From the NCBI GenBank assembly GCA_022316685.1, contig JAKJHU010000075.1:1736001-1800000 (forward strand): a DNA stretch of 64,000 bases. The letters run 5' to 3'. The position numbers were made by a program, and so were the translations under genes. Below are positions 12,617 to 27,600 of the stretch, piece after piece (positions within the stretch are counted from its first letter, which is position 1; each line of letters starts with the position of its first letter). This DNA is from Progne subis subis (Eukaryota > Chordata > Aves > Passeriformes > Hirundinidae). The notes under the pieces were generated by a model. It was not told the DNA's origin. It worked only from the letters and a program-made list of their open reading frames with translations, and ran no database searches.

Positions 12617-15600
12617 GGCGCTTTCAAGCTGGCCGTAAAAGTGGGATATAGTTCACTGGTTTCATTATAATAATCTTTTTCAAAAATATCTGGTAAGAAA
12701 GAAAATTAGTAACAAAAAAGCAAGGTAAAGGCACATAACACACAAACCGAAGATTCACAGTTTGGTAACATGATTATGAATAAAAGAAATGTATAGACAT
12801 GACAAAGGCAATATCTCCCCCATCTGAAAACAAAACCTCATGCAATAAGGTTTATCTCCTACTGACATCTGGGAAGTATTTGGCCATCTTATTACCAGGG
12901 GAAGGAAATAAACTACCAATATAAGTAATTTTGCAGTGACTGCATCCATATATGAGTAAGAATTTCACTGCCATTTCCACCCCCCCCCCCCCTTAGATTT
13001 CATTTCAGCAAGTAAAAAAATTGGGTATTATGTCACATTTTTGTCTAAAGCAGAATACTTTACCAAGCCCTCCACTATAATTTCCTCCTCATTGCATTAA
13101 TAACCAACTTCCTGCCAATTGCTACTGCAAGCACCACTGTGGATCAATACACAGTCTACATAGTTCACGCTTCAGCTATTGTGCATGGATTCCAGATGCA
13201 GCTTCCTGAAGAACACCTCGCCCCACTGACCAAATGTCAGGGCCAGGATCCCTTCTCTCCCCTACCCAGGTTGCTCTGCTGTTAAAGATTCAGTAAACAC
13301 TCCTGAAACACATACAGCTTGATTTTCAGGTGTTCAGAGCCAAATGAAACAAAGAGGGACTCAAGATCCTTTCAACAGAATCACAGAATTCCGGTACAAT
13401 TGAGTTATCACAGCTTGGCAAGTGAGCGTGCATCATATGAGCCTGGACTGATTGTGTTCATAAGCTTTTACACAGCTTGGGGACAAAAGATGAGATTCAG
13501 CTGAAGTCTCTGTGTTTCTTCATAAGACGGCTGAAGGACTGACCCCTTCCTTCATTTCAACACTCTCAATTGTTTTGCTAGTTATTTCATGTTGCAGGGT
13601 GAGCTGGTTAAGAAGCAGACCACAAGTACAAATGAACACTAATGAAGGCAAGGAAACAAGGAAGAGAGAAGTATGATCAGGGAAGAGATCCCCCTCTTTC
13701 AGTGCTAGTAAATCAGTGATTCCACTTGCCTGTGGAGTAAAACACCACCTTCACTAAATACAGAAGGTTTTAATTTAGACTCTTGAGCTTGCTGAGAGCA
13801 CGTAACTCCCTTGGTATATGACATTCCACTTAAAGTTTGTTTTTTCCCTTCAGTTTCTGTTATGGTGATGCTTTGAAAGTAGGAAGTTCTCATACAATAA
13901 CTTAATTATACTGTTATTAAAGGGGGAAAAGTACTGCTGTGGACAAGGTTTATATCACTGAAGAGTTCCAAAATCTGATTAGGTATTTACTTTGATTCCC
14001 CCGACGCTCTTAAACTGTTTCTACAGTTTTCCCTTTACACAAAGAAAAAGCAGGCACAAAATACTACATAATGCAGGAATCTGTTGAAGTGCCAATAAGC
14101 CTGTTTTCTGCAACCTCTATTTCCTGCACATGAGTGGAAGTTTCGGGGCAATTTTGTTGCTTGCTTTCCACTGGGGAACCCCTCTGAATGGTAAGTTGTT
14201 CCAAGAAGCTACCAGTGACAAACTTTTTAATATTTATCTCCTTAGCTAGAAGACACCCTTAAGATTTTATGGTCTCATTCACTCAAAATTACAAAAAAAA
14301 TCTGAGTAGTCACATTTAGTTATGCTCAGAACTTAGTAAAAAAGTCCTCTTAAGTATGTTCTGTAACTGCAATCTGTCTCCTCAAACACAAACTTTCCTT
14401 CCAATCACAACAAATAGATAAATAAGCCATTTCACTATGCTTGCCTATGCCAGACTATGTCCGTACTACACCAGCCATTCTCACTGCTACTGTGTTGGAA
14501 GAAAATGGCTGTTGTCAAACTCGGTGCATATATTAACCTGCCTTAAAACATCCACATCCACAGATTCACATAGATTGCAACCTAAAATGGAAAAAAAAAA
14601 TTTAGGATCCTTTATGAAACCTCTGTTTTCAAATACATTTTTCCTTCCTAATGAGTATATTTAAGATACTATTTTTTAACTGTAGTCACTGCAAAAGAGT
14701 GCTTTTATCTGGCTTAATGCCAGATACTGAGGTCCCTACCAATCCAGCAATTTAACATATTCCTGTGGAATAAACTGTTAATTTTGAGCCATCAACATTC
14801 CAGGCATTTTGCCCATTCCCATCCTTGCATAACAAGTGCCGAGGAGCTTGCATTCCTCACTGGAGTAGGTGGTATCAAATGACCCAAGGTAGGCAGGCCA
14901 ACTTGCTGCTTCATTCAGTATTTAAAAATTTCACATGGAGATGAACGTGACAGTTCCTGTTAAAGGAGGGGCACAGATGGGATGACAAAGATTTAACCTG
15001 ATGATGATCTTGAGCAAACACTGACTTGAAACGGCACACTTGCCCTGAAATGGCCATATCAAAGTATCTAGAACGATGTCTCACTCAAGATAATGCAGAC
15101 ACAGCATGAGATCAGTAGAGTCAGTAGTTTACTATACAAACTACATCACAGGAAAAAATAGGCATGTATTTTCAAAATTTAATTAGACATAATTTAATTA
15201 AATTTAGTAGCATGTCTGAATCATTATAGCTCTACACAACTCCCTCTCCCCCTGACAAAACAGGGCAATCCTTCTGTCAATGAAAATACCTGAGGAACTT
15301 TAAAGATTTTGTTAATTGCCTGAAAATCACTTTCAAGGCTGATATATGAAGCCAGCACTAATGAAGTTACATTGCTGAGCTCAAGAGGATATTTATTAGA
15401 GCATAAGAAGTGAGTAAAAATCACTTATTGTGAGATGAGTGATTTACAATTACAATTCACCCCATGTCAAATTCTTACTCAGACTATGAACTGGACAGAT
15501 GTCTCGGGGAGGGAAATACTCTGAACCAATTCAAAGGTATTAACTCATGCTCATAAAATGGACAAATTATGGGTATCCTACAGCTGGCACATGTTCTTCA

Positions 15601-18600
15601 AACTTAACACGGTTTGAATTTTACAAGGAGAAAAAAAGGAAACCAAACAATACTCGTCTACATTTAAATGCCTAGGCTTTTGGCTGACATACCATGCCAC
15701 TCGAGAACTGAGGCCTTTGTTACCTGTGGTATGGGAAGGCCAGTGAGGACAAAATAAAGAAATTATTCCAGTTCCAATTTGAAAGAGAGCAGTGGCTAAG
15801 ATCACTAAGGTATTTATGTAATATCAGATATAAATTAACCCTGCTTACTCTTTCCCCTAGGCTTATAATTGGACCCAACTGACACTTCAGGTAACAGGGA
15901 GTATCTCTGACATGCAATACCCAAAGGAGGCAGCTGTGGGACTGAGGACACACAATGAAGAGTGTAAGGACTTGGTAATTTCTGGTATTTACTGACCCTC
16001 TTGAGTGTGGATTATGATTTATATCCAAAGAGGGGAACACTAGAGAAAGGCGAAGAAAGAAATGGAAAGAACAAGAAGCTGGGGAACTCAGCCAAATGCT
16101 CGCAGAACTTCTCCACTGTGTCTATTTTGGCTGTTCCTGCAAGTATATGCCACTGTGGCTTTGGCAGACAACACTAGTACCCTCTGTAGAATACCCAGCC
16201 TTCCTGAAATCCCAACTCATTCAATAACAACAAGGTCTTCAACTGGCTTAAGAAACTCATTAAACCATTAGAGTCCACTGGCATTTTGCAGGCTTTAGGA
16301 AAATTGCAAAAATCTGCTCAAAGCAAGTTTTTCCAAATGCACAGGTGAAATAGTACAAAACTTTAAAGAAGTTCAAAAGCATGTCTAAGCTCCCTTTATG
16401 ACCCAACGAAAATATTTTGTGTTTAAAAACCAACACTGGGAGGTTTAGGTTTATCTAAGCCAGGTACTTATGTGATATCAAACAAATTACTTCATCCTTA
16501 AATCGGATTTTCAGATTAGTTGAGCAGAATAAAGCATAGAAATCCACAGAATTTCACTAGAGATTAGGTAATTAAACCTTGAAACCTGCCTATACAAGAT
16601 AAATTTTAGAAGGAAAATACTTGACTATGTTATTGTATTAGTACTGGAGTGTTGCTATCAATATCCAATCAACATGTACTTTGTCACTATAAGCACAAAT
16701 TGCACTGACACACTTCTGCTTATGCTAGTGATTTTAAAGGCCCAACTGAAATTTAATTTTGGAAATGAGACAACTTTGCAACAAACTGTACTGAACAGAA
16801 AGAAATAACATCCTTAAAGACAAATATAGGAATATTAAGCATGTCTGAAGAAGAGGTTTTTTCCAAGGCTAAAATAAATCTCTTGACATGCACTGCATGC
16901 CTCTATAAAATGAATGGAAAAATAATATCTTTGAATTCAAATTTAAATAGGATACAGATAAGTACTACCCAAACTAGGTAAGCTGACTGAAGACGTTTGA
17001 ATGCGTTAGTTCATTAAAGTTAGCTACCATCAGACTGGACTATTAAAAACAAACAAACAAACAAAAAACCAACAACAACAACAACAAAAACCCACAGCTA
17101 AAACTTTGTTGCTTCTTATTGGAGGGATTATTTTTCATCTACTGATTAACACACTTCACTGGATATGAGGCACTGCAGCAATGACATTTCACAAACATTT
17201 ACTAATATACTGCATGTTGTCATTCTACTGAACTGCACAACTTAAGAGTTATCAAAGAAAAACAATTTGCTTTTGATTTCTTGTGCTATGAAGCAGTATA
17301 CTCAGAAAAGTGCTTGAGGGGTACACTTTCCAGTGTGCAAATGTTTTCACGAGAGGTGGTCCCACTGAAATAGCAACTGAAACTAAAAACAGTATTTACC
17401 CAGGCAGCTTGGGGCTGTCTGTTCAAAAAGACCGTCCTCCCTCCCCCCTGCTTCTCTGGAGGGCCACACTGGCAGATCTGAGAGGAGAAATTTCATGGAA
17501 ATAAGGTACAGTTTATTTAGAAATAATGGGGGAGGGGGAGGAGTACAGAGCAGAAGAAAAGCCATTGAGCCTCCTTTCAGCATGAGTTAAAAAGTAGAAT
17601 TTACAAAACTCCTCCAAGAGCCTGGATCAGAAACCGGAGAGAGGATCTCTTCCCCAGCGTGCTGGAAAAGTCAGAACTCACAGTGCACAACATCTGAAAT
17701 ACCCATGGGAAAAATTAAATTGCAAACCATCCAACTTCCTTCCAGTGGGAAAGTGATGGGGGGAAAAAAGCCATGTGAATGTCTTAATTTATGCAAAGGC
17801 CAAACCATTCAGCAGTCAGAGAGATTTTTGAAGGAGGACTTAAAATCAAACTATCCTTTATAAGGGAGGAGGGATATTTTGGGAGTGCAAGCCAACTCTT
17901 CTTCAATCACTGGATTTCATCTCCTAAATTCCTCAAGACAGTTCATTCAAAAATCCCAGCACTGCATATCCTTGCTTAGACTCCATATACAGAGAATGTA
18001 TTTTAATTTTTAAAGACTTTTACAACATCTGGCAAATATTCTGCTTATATATGGCTGGATTCACAAGAGCAACTAAAATGCAACACTCTTTCAGTTTATG
18101 GGGCTTTTTTCCTGCTTTCCTTTCAGTACTTATTTGCTGTATGTTTCCACAGCCTCTTGACAAGCAAGCAGTCACAATATACTGCCTTACAGTTGTGACA
18201 TACTGTAGCATTTTGATTTTCTACTTTGTAGATTTAATCCATCGCAGCACATTCCGTCACCCACACTGTGCAGTAACAGTAGATATTTCAGCAGCCAAGA
18301 GAGAACGAACACAAAGATATTTAGTAGAGACAAAAGCCCTACAGAAATGCCAGCAAGCTAAGGGGAAGGAATGCATGATAAATGAAGAATGCAACCACAG
18401 AGATAACTGGTAGGGGCAATGAGCTTTGTGCAGTTCCACTCAAAAGCTGAAAGCTGATTACTTCCGTACAACATACTGGGCAGAATAAGGCCACTCTTTT
18501 AAAGCAACTAACATGCTTTTGCTAAATAACAGACCATTGTCAGAGCTGCTATCCTGGGAAAGCAAAACTACTCTTACTGCAATCACCATTCTCTAGTTGG

Positions 18601-21600
18601 AAGGTTAGTTACCCAGACTTTCTACACTTAATTAAGATCAAACACCAGCTCACTTCTGATGTTCAGAAATACTACATTCCATGCAGAAACAAATGTTTGG
18701 CATTTCCAGCTGAGAAATGCTTTGCTACTAAAAAAAAAAAAAAATTAACCCATAAAAACTCAACACCTCTTCACCCCCTCCAAAAAAACACCAGTCCATC
18801 TTTTCTCTGTAATAAACAAACAAGAGAATTTGTTTTAAAAAACACAGAAAAGCCATGTCAGAAAGCTGAACTGAAAGCATTTTAATACAATCTTCACAGC
18901 ATCAATGGCTCTGTTAAACTGAATAGTATAAAATTAAATTCTATAATTCTTCTTTCAGCAACTGTAAGTTGCTGAGTGCTAAAATTATCACTGGAGTGTT
19001 AAGTTAGCCTGTGAGCAAACAGGACACTGACGCATTTTTGTTTTGTTCCTTATTTTCCCCAATTATTTAACCTTTATTAGGTAGTAGTCACTGGTATTTA
19101 CATGCAGTATGTACAAGGCAGACTTCCATTCAAGTTACAAATCCTGAAGGTTTACCTGTGTTTATCTAAATTGCTTGTACCAACTTAATTTTTTGAAGCC
19201 TGTATTGTGTCCAAATGTGGGTAAATTTTCCAAGAACAACAAAATGGTGTACTGCCTATAAACTTTCAATTCCTGCCAAGACCTGTGACAGCATTACAGA
19301 TTGACCCAAAGCAAAAGTCACCATGATATGAAATAAAAAGGCAAAAGAACTGAACTTTTTTTCTAACTCTTGTTCTGAGAGATGTAAAAAACTGGTTGAA
19401 TAGAACACATTGAAAAGAAAAAGAAATCCAGTATTTATACAAATTTTAAAACTATGGTTTTTAAAGGTTGCTCTATTGAATCTTTTAAACGTCAGTCAAA
19501 TTCAGTAAGAGAATATTCTATCAACAGAAATCAAAATAATCATAAGTGCATTAATTTACTGAGTTCAAGTAATCATCTGTACCCACACTATTGTCTGAAT
19601 ATGATGCAAATAGTCTGAAAACAATGTGGTTCAATGAGGACCTGCTAAAATATTTAAGAAAATATAAACCCATAAAAAGCACTGCAAAACTGGGCTCTAC
19701 AACAGAAATATTTACAATAAGCATTTAGATTGAAGGACTTAGGGAAGAATCAATCTATTTCAAGTAATGCTTTTTATCATTTTTAGCAGACTTCTTTTCC
19801 AATTTCAACATTTATTTTTATGTACCCTTTTGTTCAGCTCTGAACATCTTCATTTATCTCACATGAAGTTCTGCATGCTTTCTTCTTCATGGCTTCAGTA
19901 CACTGAACTTAAGATACAGGTATGCAAAGCTTTGTGTATCCTGACAAACCAGGCTGATAAGTATAAGTTTAAAGATCGTTTATATCTAGGTTTGAGAAAG
20001 AGGGTGAAAAAAATGTAAAACAATTTAACTGAACCACTACAATTTTGTGTTTATACAAGTATAGAACAGGGCTGACATTTAGCTTTATCTCTGCAAACAA
20101 GTATAATAATCTTATGATAAAGTCATATATTTACCTAAACTTTCATTATCTGTGAACTACTTAATAGAGAGCAAGCAAATCAGTCTTCCCAAAGACATTT
20201 CAGCTAGGAGGCTCTTTCCAGTTCTACTTTGAAAACTTTAATCATGAAAGTATATATGAAACCAAATAGATTTATCTTTAATTACCTTTTCTTGGCCTCT
20301 TCATATTGCCAGTTCAGCCTTACTTTGTCTACAAGTCTTGTTTTGTCATCAAAGCCAAACTTGCAGAGTGAAGAGCAAGGACAGGAACAAAAAGAAAGGA
20401 AGAAACAAGTTAAAAACACTCTCATCACAATAAAGAAAGGGATAAATTAGTCTTCCTTACCAGACTCACTAAAGAAACCTCTATGCTTTAAGTAATGACA
20501 TAATAAAAAATCAATTTTATGCCTTAGAAATGCATTACTAATTTATTGCTAAAAGCAGAGAAGATAAATAAGCCCTTTCAATAAATTAACCTGGAAATCA
20601 AGGTTAAGTAAATTGAATCACTGATAAATGGTCAAAGCTTTTCAACTTTATCCAAGTCTAAAAGACAAAGAGTGTTTAAATTGAAATATTTTGCTACTTG
20701 ATATTTGCTATTTTTTGAATACCTTTATTAGAAGCAATTCAGATTACATTCCCTGTGCTGTGATGTATTACCCAGCACTTACAACATTAGTACAAAAAAC
20801 CACTTGATCCTTGAAGCAGTTGTAGAATGTGCATTTCTGTTGCAACTCCTACTGCACAGTGTTTCTACAGCAATTTCTATTTTACAGTATTAGCACTCCC
20901 CTCCTCAGATATTTGTGTATTGTCTAAGAGTTAAAACCTAAGCTCCTATACAAGAGCACTGCTGCACCTCTGGAGCTCTCTAGCTGCTGCTTTTTCTGTC
21001 TCCATCACTCCATGGAGAAAAACTCCGCCTCTTTTCTACTCACACAGCACTAACAATAGTTCTGTGAAAATATTCAGATAATTATGTATTTTTGTTTCCC
21101 TTATAAAAAGCCTATACCTGATACACATCATTTCCACAGTTTAGTTATCTTGGATTGTGTACCGCAAATGGGAAAAATGCTCCTGTGTTCCTTCTGGTAA
21201 TTTGTTTCAGAATTTAACAATCCCATCTGAAAAATGACACCCCAAAGGCACCATATGCCTAACACCCTGAAAGACAGCCTAGTATTAGCTCAGTTTTCTC
21301 AGATTCTTGAGGAGTCTATCTTCTCAAAAACAAGATTTCCTGTTCTGTAAGGACCCTCTGGAGATGTCCAATCTGACAACTAGCCAGCAGTAAGGAAGAC
21401 TGTAATCGATGAGAAATGGGATGATAAAGTCAACAATGAGATGATTTTCTAAATGTAAAGTAACATCTAAACTCCCATACTAACAAACTGCAAACAAGCT
21501 GCCTTCTTGCTTTGGTGTCAGTCATCCACAGAGGCCTATGTTTTATTACTGATTGACAGCTGGGTTGCCACAGTACTGGTGGAAGCTGAATTTTTACTTA

Positions 21601-24600
21601 CTATTATTTGGAGTATATAATTTCATTCAGATAGAACCATTTCCAAGGAATGCTGTATGTTCTTCTCAAATATCATATTTAAAGGCATATTTGAGCACAA
21701 AGGTGCAACGGACTACATTGGAAGTTTTGTTGATTAAGTGAAATACTTTGAGAACAACAAATACTTTCCTTGTCTTAGAGGAAAGAAGCACAGGATCTAC
21801 TACACACCTCCAATGTATATGAACAACGAATACGAGCATGATAAAACCAAGATGTAAAAAATAAAATTAAAAAAAATACACAACTATCACTACTGCCACA
21901 ATGTCAACATCTCATGCAAAATCATGTCTCTACTGCAACTTCCTAAAGTTAAAGAATTTTCTTCCTTCCTGCAGCATTATAAGCATCAGTAATTCAGAAC
22001 TAGGAATATGAAGAGGTCCATGGACACCTAAGCAAGAGCTGTTACTCCAAGGTGAACCTGCAGTCACCAAAGTGGTAATGCAAGAAGTGCTCTGCTGGGC
22101 TGGCTGTGTCCAGGAGCTGATTTTACCTGTCACTGCCCATGAACATGCCTCTGCATCCCTCTGCCATGCTCAGGCAGGAGAACCACCAAGCCCACAGCTT
22201 GCACGCAGTGGAAACAACAAGCAAATTCAACTCCCTCAACACCAGTATTGCTTTGGATTTTTCCTTCTGCTCCAGTCAACACCTCTTAAATTAAAAGAGC
22301 AAATAACTGTATCACTATAGTTCAAAAGCAGCTAATTTCCTACAGCAAATGTTTCACATAGGAACACTCACATACCTCTCCAGTGATGTCAGTCTGAGAA
22401 CAAGCATCGCAGTGCTGTTGAGGTAAACAGGAGTCACTGAGTGAACTAGAATTGTGCTGAAGATCCTGCAGGGAATCTGTAATACAACAGCTATTCCTGA
22501 ATCCATCTGTTAATTTGGCCAGGCTCTAAAGGAGAAGACATATTTAAAAATATTAGAAAAAATTGTTTCCATAATACTTTTAAAACAATTTTAAAATTGT
22601 TTTAAAAGACTGGTAGCTTGCCTATACAGTGCCAAGTAAAATTCATTGTTGTGTTACTAGCCTACAGAAGGTATGCTTAGAAATAAACCTCTCCTTTTAA
22701 AAGATGCATATAACAGTAAACAGACTTCATATTGTTTTACTGTTTGTTTTAGATCTATGAATGTTTTATCTTCTTGCAGCTCTTTAAATCTAGCAGCTGT
22801 CAACTTCACGTTAGCTGAATAGGGAAGACAAATGTGATTCACCTGCCCTTTTGCCATCTTCTGCACAGGTTACATTCCTAAGTCACTGCTGTTATCTCAT
22901 CCAACTTGATGAATACCTTGTATTGATAGCACTTTTATGACAGCTGATATCATCCCTGTGCTCTCTTACCCAGGGTTCACATAGTCAGGAGATATTTTAC
23001 ACTTTAGGTTAAGCAAGAGACATCACTGAAATGTCTAGACAATGACACAAGCTTGTCAGAGTAAAGCAGAAACACCAGTCTTTGAGGGGAAAGGGGAATA
23101 CAACAGAACCACACAAAAAAATAAAAATAACTTTTTTGCCAATATAAGCTTCGTTGATAGGCACTTAAAAAGCCTTCAAAAGGACAAAATAGTTAATATT
23201 GCTTTTATTTTTTCATTGTGCATTCTCCCTTGTTCAAAAATTACAGATAATGTAGTATTAGTAACAAAATCACTGCTGGTTGTCATTTATGACAGAGATC
23301 CTAAGCATTACACATCAAACAAAAATTAAAAACAATCTGTCCTCTTCCCACAGGATAAAGGACAATCTAAAAATGTGGCAGAAAAAAATATCAGACATTT
23401 GAAGATATGTAGTAATTTATAAATCATAAAACAATCAAAAAATTTGGTTCTAAAAATACACATAAAAAACTTCCTAAAACAGCTTACTCTAGTGTCTGAA
23501 CTACAGAATCAGGGCCAACCCTGACGCACTGAATTGGGAAAAGACTGGTTCTCAGGAATTTCAGTGGCTCTGACTACCGGTGATTTGCAACAAGCCAAGG
23601 TTACTGTCCATATCCAACTATCAGAAGATTTCTCAGTCTTCAAAGTGTAGTTTAAAAAGGATAACACAGCAATGCTGCTTTTTCTTACACCAAATACAGT
23701 TAGTAGAGTCCAGAAATAAGCCTGTGTAACAGCAACTTTGCTGCTGACAGGAAGAGCAAGGCCATGCTGAAGATGAAGGCGTCTGGTTTCAGAGCCCAGG
23801 AAGCATCCAGGATTATGGAACTGTAGCAGGCCTGAAACTAGCCAGAAAAAGCAGCTTTTTCTGATGGCCTCCATTTCCATCATCCATGGTCCATACCTTT
23901 TGCTCTCCATATACCAGACCCTCCCTCAGGCCAGCCTCCCCTAGAGATGAAAAAGAGGGAGAACACCCAGCCTGGGAGAGGATGAGTGACCAAGTGGGCT
24001 CTCCAGCCACATGAGTGGGGCCTGTCTTCCTCCCTGCCAGCCCCTCAAGTCACACACTGTTTCTTTCCTATCAAGGAACGGCAAGGAGAGACACAGGCAC
24101 ACCGCACGTATCAGGCAGCTTGTGCTGCTCCCTCTTCAGTCTCTGCCTACTCTCTACAGATCTGAGGGGGACTGAGATTTCACAAGCAGCACAATGTGCA
24201 GAACAATGACAGACTTGCTAGCATTGGGACAAGGTTACCACCACTTTCCTCCAGAAGCTTGTCTTGGTTCCACCAAAACAGCGAATTCTGCCACCTACCA
24301 AGTGAACTGAGCCGTTTTAGTATCAAAGACAAACAACGTATTTTCTTCTCAGCCTTGAAATGCCAAATTCAACTTCAAGTTACATTACCAAGAGATCCCT
24401 AGCTAGTGTCCCTTTATCCTTGAGACTTGTTGCGAAAGGAACCGTTCCACAACAAGGGGAAAAAAACCCCAACTTTTACTTTATGAAAACTGTAGACTCC
24501 TGTCTAATTTTCTTCTTCAAAACTCACTGGAAATCATCCAGTCCTATCAAGACTTGCTGTATGGAGGGTCAAGAGGGATCCCTAATGGGTTTGCAACATG

Positions 24601-27600
24601 GAAATAACTTCAGATCATGGCCTCTTCCCAGTAAAGCATAGCCAGCTGCATCAACAAAAACTCAGGATTCAGAAAGCCTGAGGTTTCTCCTAATAAGTTA
24701 TGTTCCATCTGCCTTCTTTGGCTAATACAAATTATGTTACAAGTATGTGCAATACCACAGATCCTGATGCCAGAACTTAAACCTGAACTTTTGCCTGTAT
24801 TTCAGCTGCTTCATGAAATCCTAGTATGCTCCTGATGCCCTCTAGCATTCTCCCTGGCAAGTAATGAAAGACTGCTTGGCTGCTGGCCAGGCTTCCTATC
24901 CAGGCACAGTTGCTGAATCCTGGCCCCTACGTAAAAATGAGAGAGCATTTGATAGGTGGCAATCACCAAGCAGCACCACCTTAACTTACATCTACATGCA
25001 CAGATGACTATGCCCTAGGGCAAGCATAAATGCATTCCTTCTAGCTGGATGAGTGAAAACAGGCACCAGTAACCCTAACATGGAAAATTATGACCTGAGT
25101 TAGCACATTTTTAGAGAGAAACAATTTATAATTGTCATTATAAACAGTAGGAGTAATTTCCTTCCCAGTTACACAGAGGAATCCATCTTTCATCTTGAGT
25201 TTAAGGATTGTTTATGGCAATCCCACAGAAACTGCCAAAGACACCTACTGTTAATGTGAAGTTTTAGGCACACCAGCACAGACTTACCCAAAAAAGAGAG
25301 AAATGAGCACTGTCATTTCACCATTATCTGTTGCCAGCTGATTTGCATTTCTGCACAATTTCAGTGCACTTCCTATCTAACCTAGTTAGCCAATTTAACT
25401 GGTAATAAAAAGAAAAGAAAAAAGAAGAAATAAAAACCTCACAAAAACCAAAGTCCAGTGCTCTCCAAGGACAACAACATTTTAAAAGCATATGTACACT
25501 GAACAGAAACAAAGTTATGAAAAAGATAGGGGATGAGAGATAAACACGCTGCTCTCAGGAACCTAACCACATACCTTTATTATTTAACCTTATATAAGAG
25601 GTCTGCCCACTTTTTTTAGAGCAGTAGCACTGCATATTTTGCTTTATTTGTAATCACAGCATTCAGTTTAAATGTGACCACCCTCTCCCACACAACTAAA
25701 CCAATTATCATACTTCTACAACAGCTACAATTTTCCAAGCACCTACACAAGACTGAGTCATTTCTACTATGTTTAGTTCTTTTGCTTACACTGGCCAGAT
25801 TTAAATTAAAAAGTAGTAAGAAACGGTCTATTTCCTTTCTCTGAAATAAAATCCATACTTTTTACACTATACTTCTAACTCCTCTATTAACAAATTTCAA
25901 AATTAAAAATATTTCCTAAGAAAGTTTGTCTGAACAACAATGGCTTTAAAGTGTAGTGTTTTCAAAGACAATACATTTCCAATATTAATAGGAAAATAAA
26001 AATTTAATTCTGAACTCATTAGGAAGATATTTAAAATAGACTCGTACTTATTTGCTAACTAAATCCATTACAATAATCTTCAAATAGTTATTAAAAGGCA
26101 TAGCACTTCGGTGACACCAAAAGTAATTTTTTTTTTGGTCAAAATTAAAAAAGAGAGCTGGATATTTTTGCAGAGCACAGTAAGTTGGCAAAAATACACC
26201 ATTTTTACAACTGTACACCTTGTAAACAATGGCATTTAATTCTGTATAGCCGTTGTAACAAAACATGAAGCAATGTTTTGTATGCTACACTTGTGTGGAA
26301 CAATTGTTTTCTACCTTCTCCTGGACTACATATAGTCCAATGTTCTATTATTGGATTCCATCACAAAAGATTGTCATTAATTAAAAAAATATACTTCCTG
26401 GACTCATATTTCCTGTATATCACACAAAGCCATGGAGAAGGATGAAACGCTTCCCATTTTTGCTTCTGTGTTTTGCAAACTCTACATTCTGGTCCTGCCA
26501 GCACTGCCCAGTCCTTGATCCGAGAGTTCTAACTCCCACAACACTACTTAAAGAAAATGCAAGCCCGTGTTGGTTTGCCAAATCTGATTTTCTAAGCATC
26601 TCAATGTTTACAGATGTATTCACTGCCACTGAGGACTGAAAATGTAAGGAAAATACATTGGGGAAGTAAAAACAAGACCAGTAGTTAAAATGCTCCAAGA
26701 TCTCACATGTAAGTCCTTGTATTACCAGTTAGTTTCCTAAATGTGTGTTATTGCAACCATGAAGAACTGCCTTTCTAATCAGTTCTTTCTAGCCAGGCAT
26801 GTGGAAGACTGAGAATCACTTTAAAACTAAGCCAGCCGAAAATAACAAATATGTTAAAAGTTGCCAAGGCAGAAACTTTTCATAGTGACTTCAGTGTTCT
26901 GTCTACTTGAACAAGGATTTGTGGTCCATCAGATTATATTTGTGTAATGCATTGGAGACTTAATAATTGCATAACTATAGAAGTTCATCATATATAGATT
27001 ATAAACTTCCCATATCATTTAACAACTAAGAAAAAAAAACAAACAAAAAAAAATGAAAAAAACCCCACCAAAAACAAAAAAAGACAAAACAACAACAAAA
27101 AAACCCCCAACAACAAACAACAACAACAACAAAAACCACACAAAAAACAAACAAACAAAAAAACCCCAACCAAACCTGAAAAATAGTACTGCAGAGAAAA
27201 TTGAAAGAAAATGATTGCATGGCAATGTTAATTTAGTATGGTCCCACAACTTTAGGTAACAAAGATGCCTTTTTCCAAACAAATGCTTGAAGACTGGGTG
27301 AAGAGAACTGTCCTTATCACTTCTCTGTACATGCAGCCTATTTAAGCAAGTCTATAGTGAAGTCCCTGGGGTAGCAGAGGTTCATTGTTCGATCAAGCTC
27401 CTATCACATTAATAACATAAACATGCTTGAGAACTTGAGACAGGGCACACAATTCATTCAAAAGTTAGACCACTACTCACGTATGTATCCCCCCTCAATC
27501 CTTATGCTCTTATCCATCAATTTCAATTTGCATATACATTGTATTTATTCATATTCCTTGAGGGTTTTGCAACAACATTTTGAAACTAACATGAGCCTTG

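Larger units (their letters stand above)
11429..20285 (-). other. WWC3: Intron (8.9 kb)
   Basis: The longest intron between two visible exons. It holds a (TAAG)n microsatellite (12570-12616), a 13-base C run (12980-12992), a CAAA/CAA tract (17045-17094) and an A run (18730-18744). A 120-codon plus-strand open frame at 18051-18413 has no family resemblance I recognise. No further WWC3 exon is needed here, because the flanking phases join directly (AG|A). Confidence 0.82.

Noticed and set aside
18051..18413. 120-codon plus-strand open frame with a hydrophobic N-terminal half
   Set aside because: No recognisable family, no splice or promoter context, and located in AT-rich intron. It is probably chance.
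23509..23910. 133-codon minus-strand open frame
   Set aside because: It lacks known motifs and is not needed between WWC3 exons, whose phases already join (CAG at 28134 to AGC at 22525).
27019..27282. Phe/Val/Cys-rich hydrophobic open frames on the minus strand, resembling membrane proteins
   Set aside because: They are translations of the A/C-rich low-complexity tract; the residues reflect TTT, TTG and GTT codons only.
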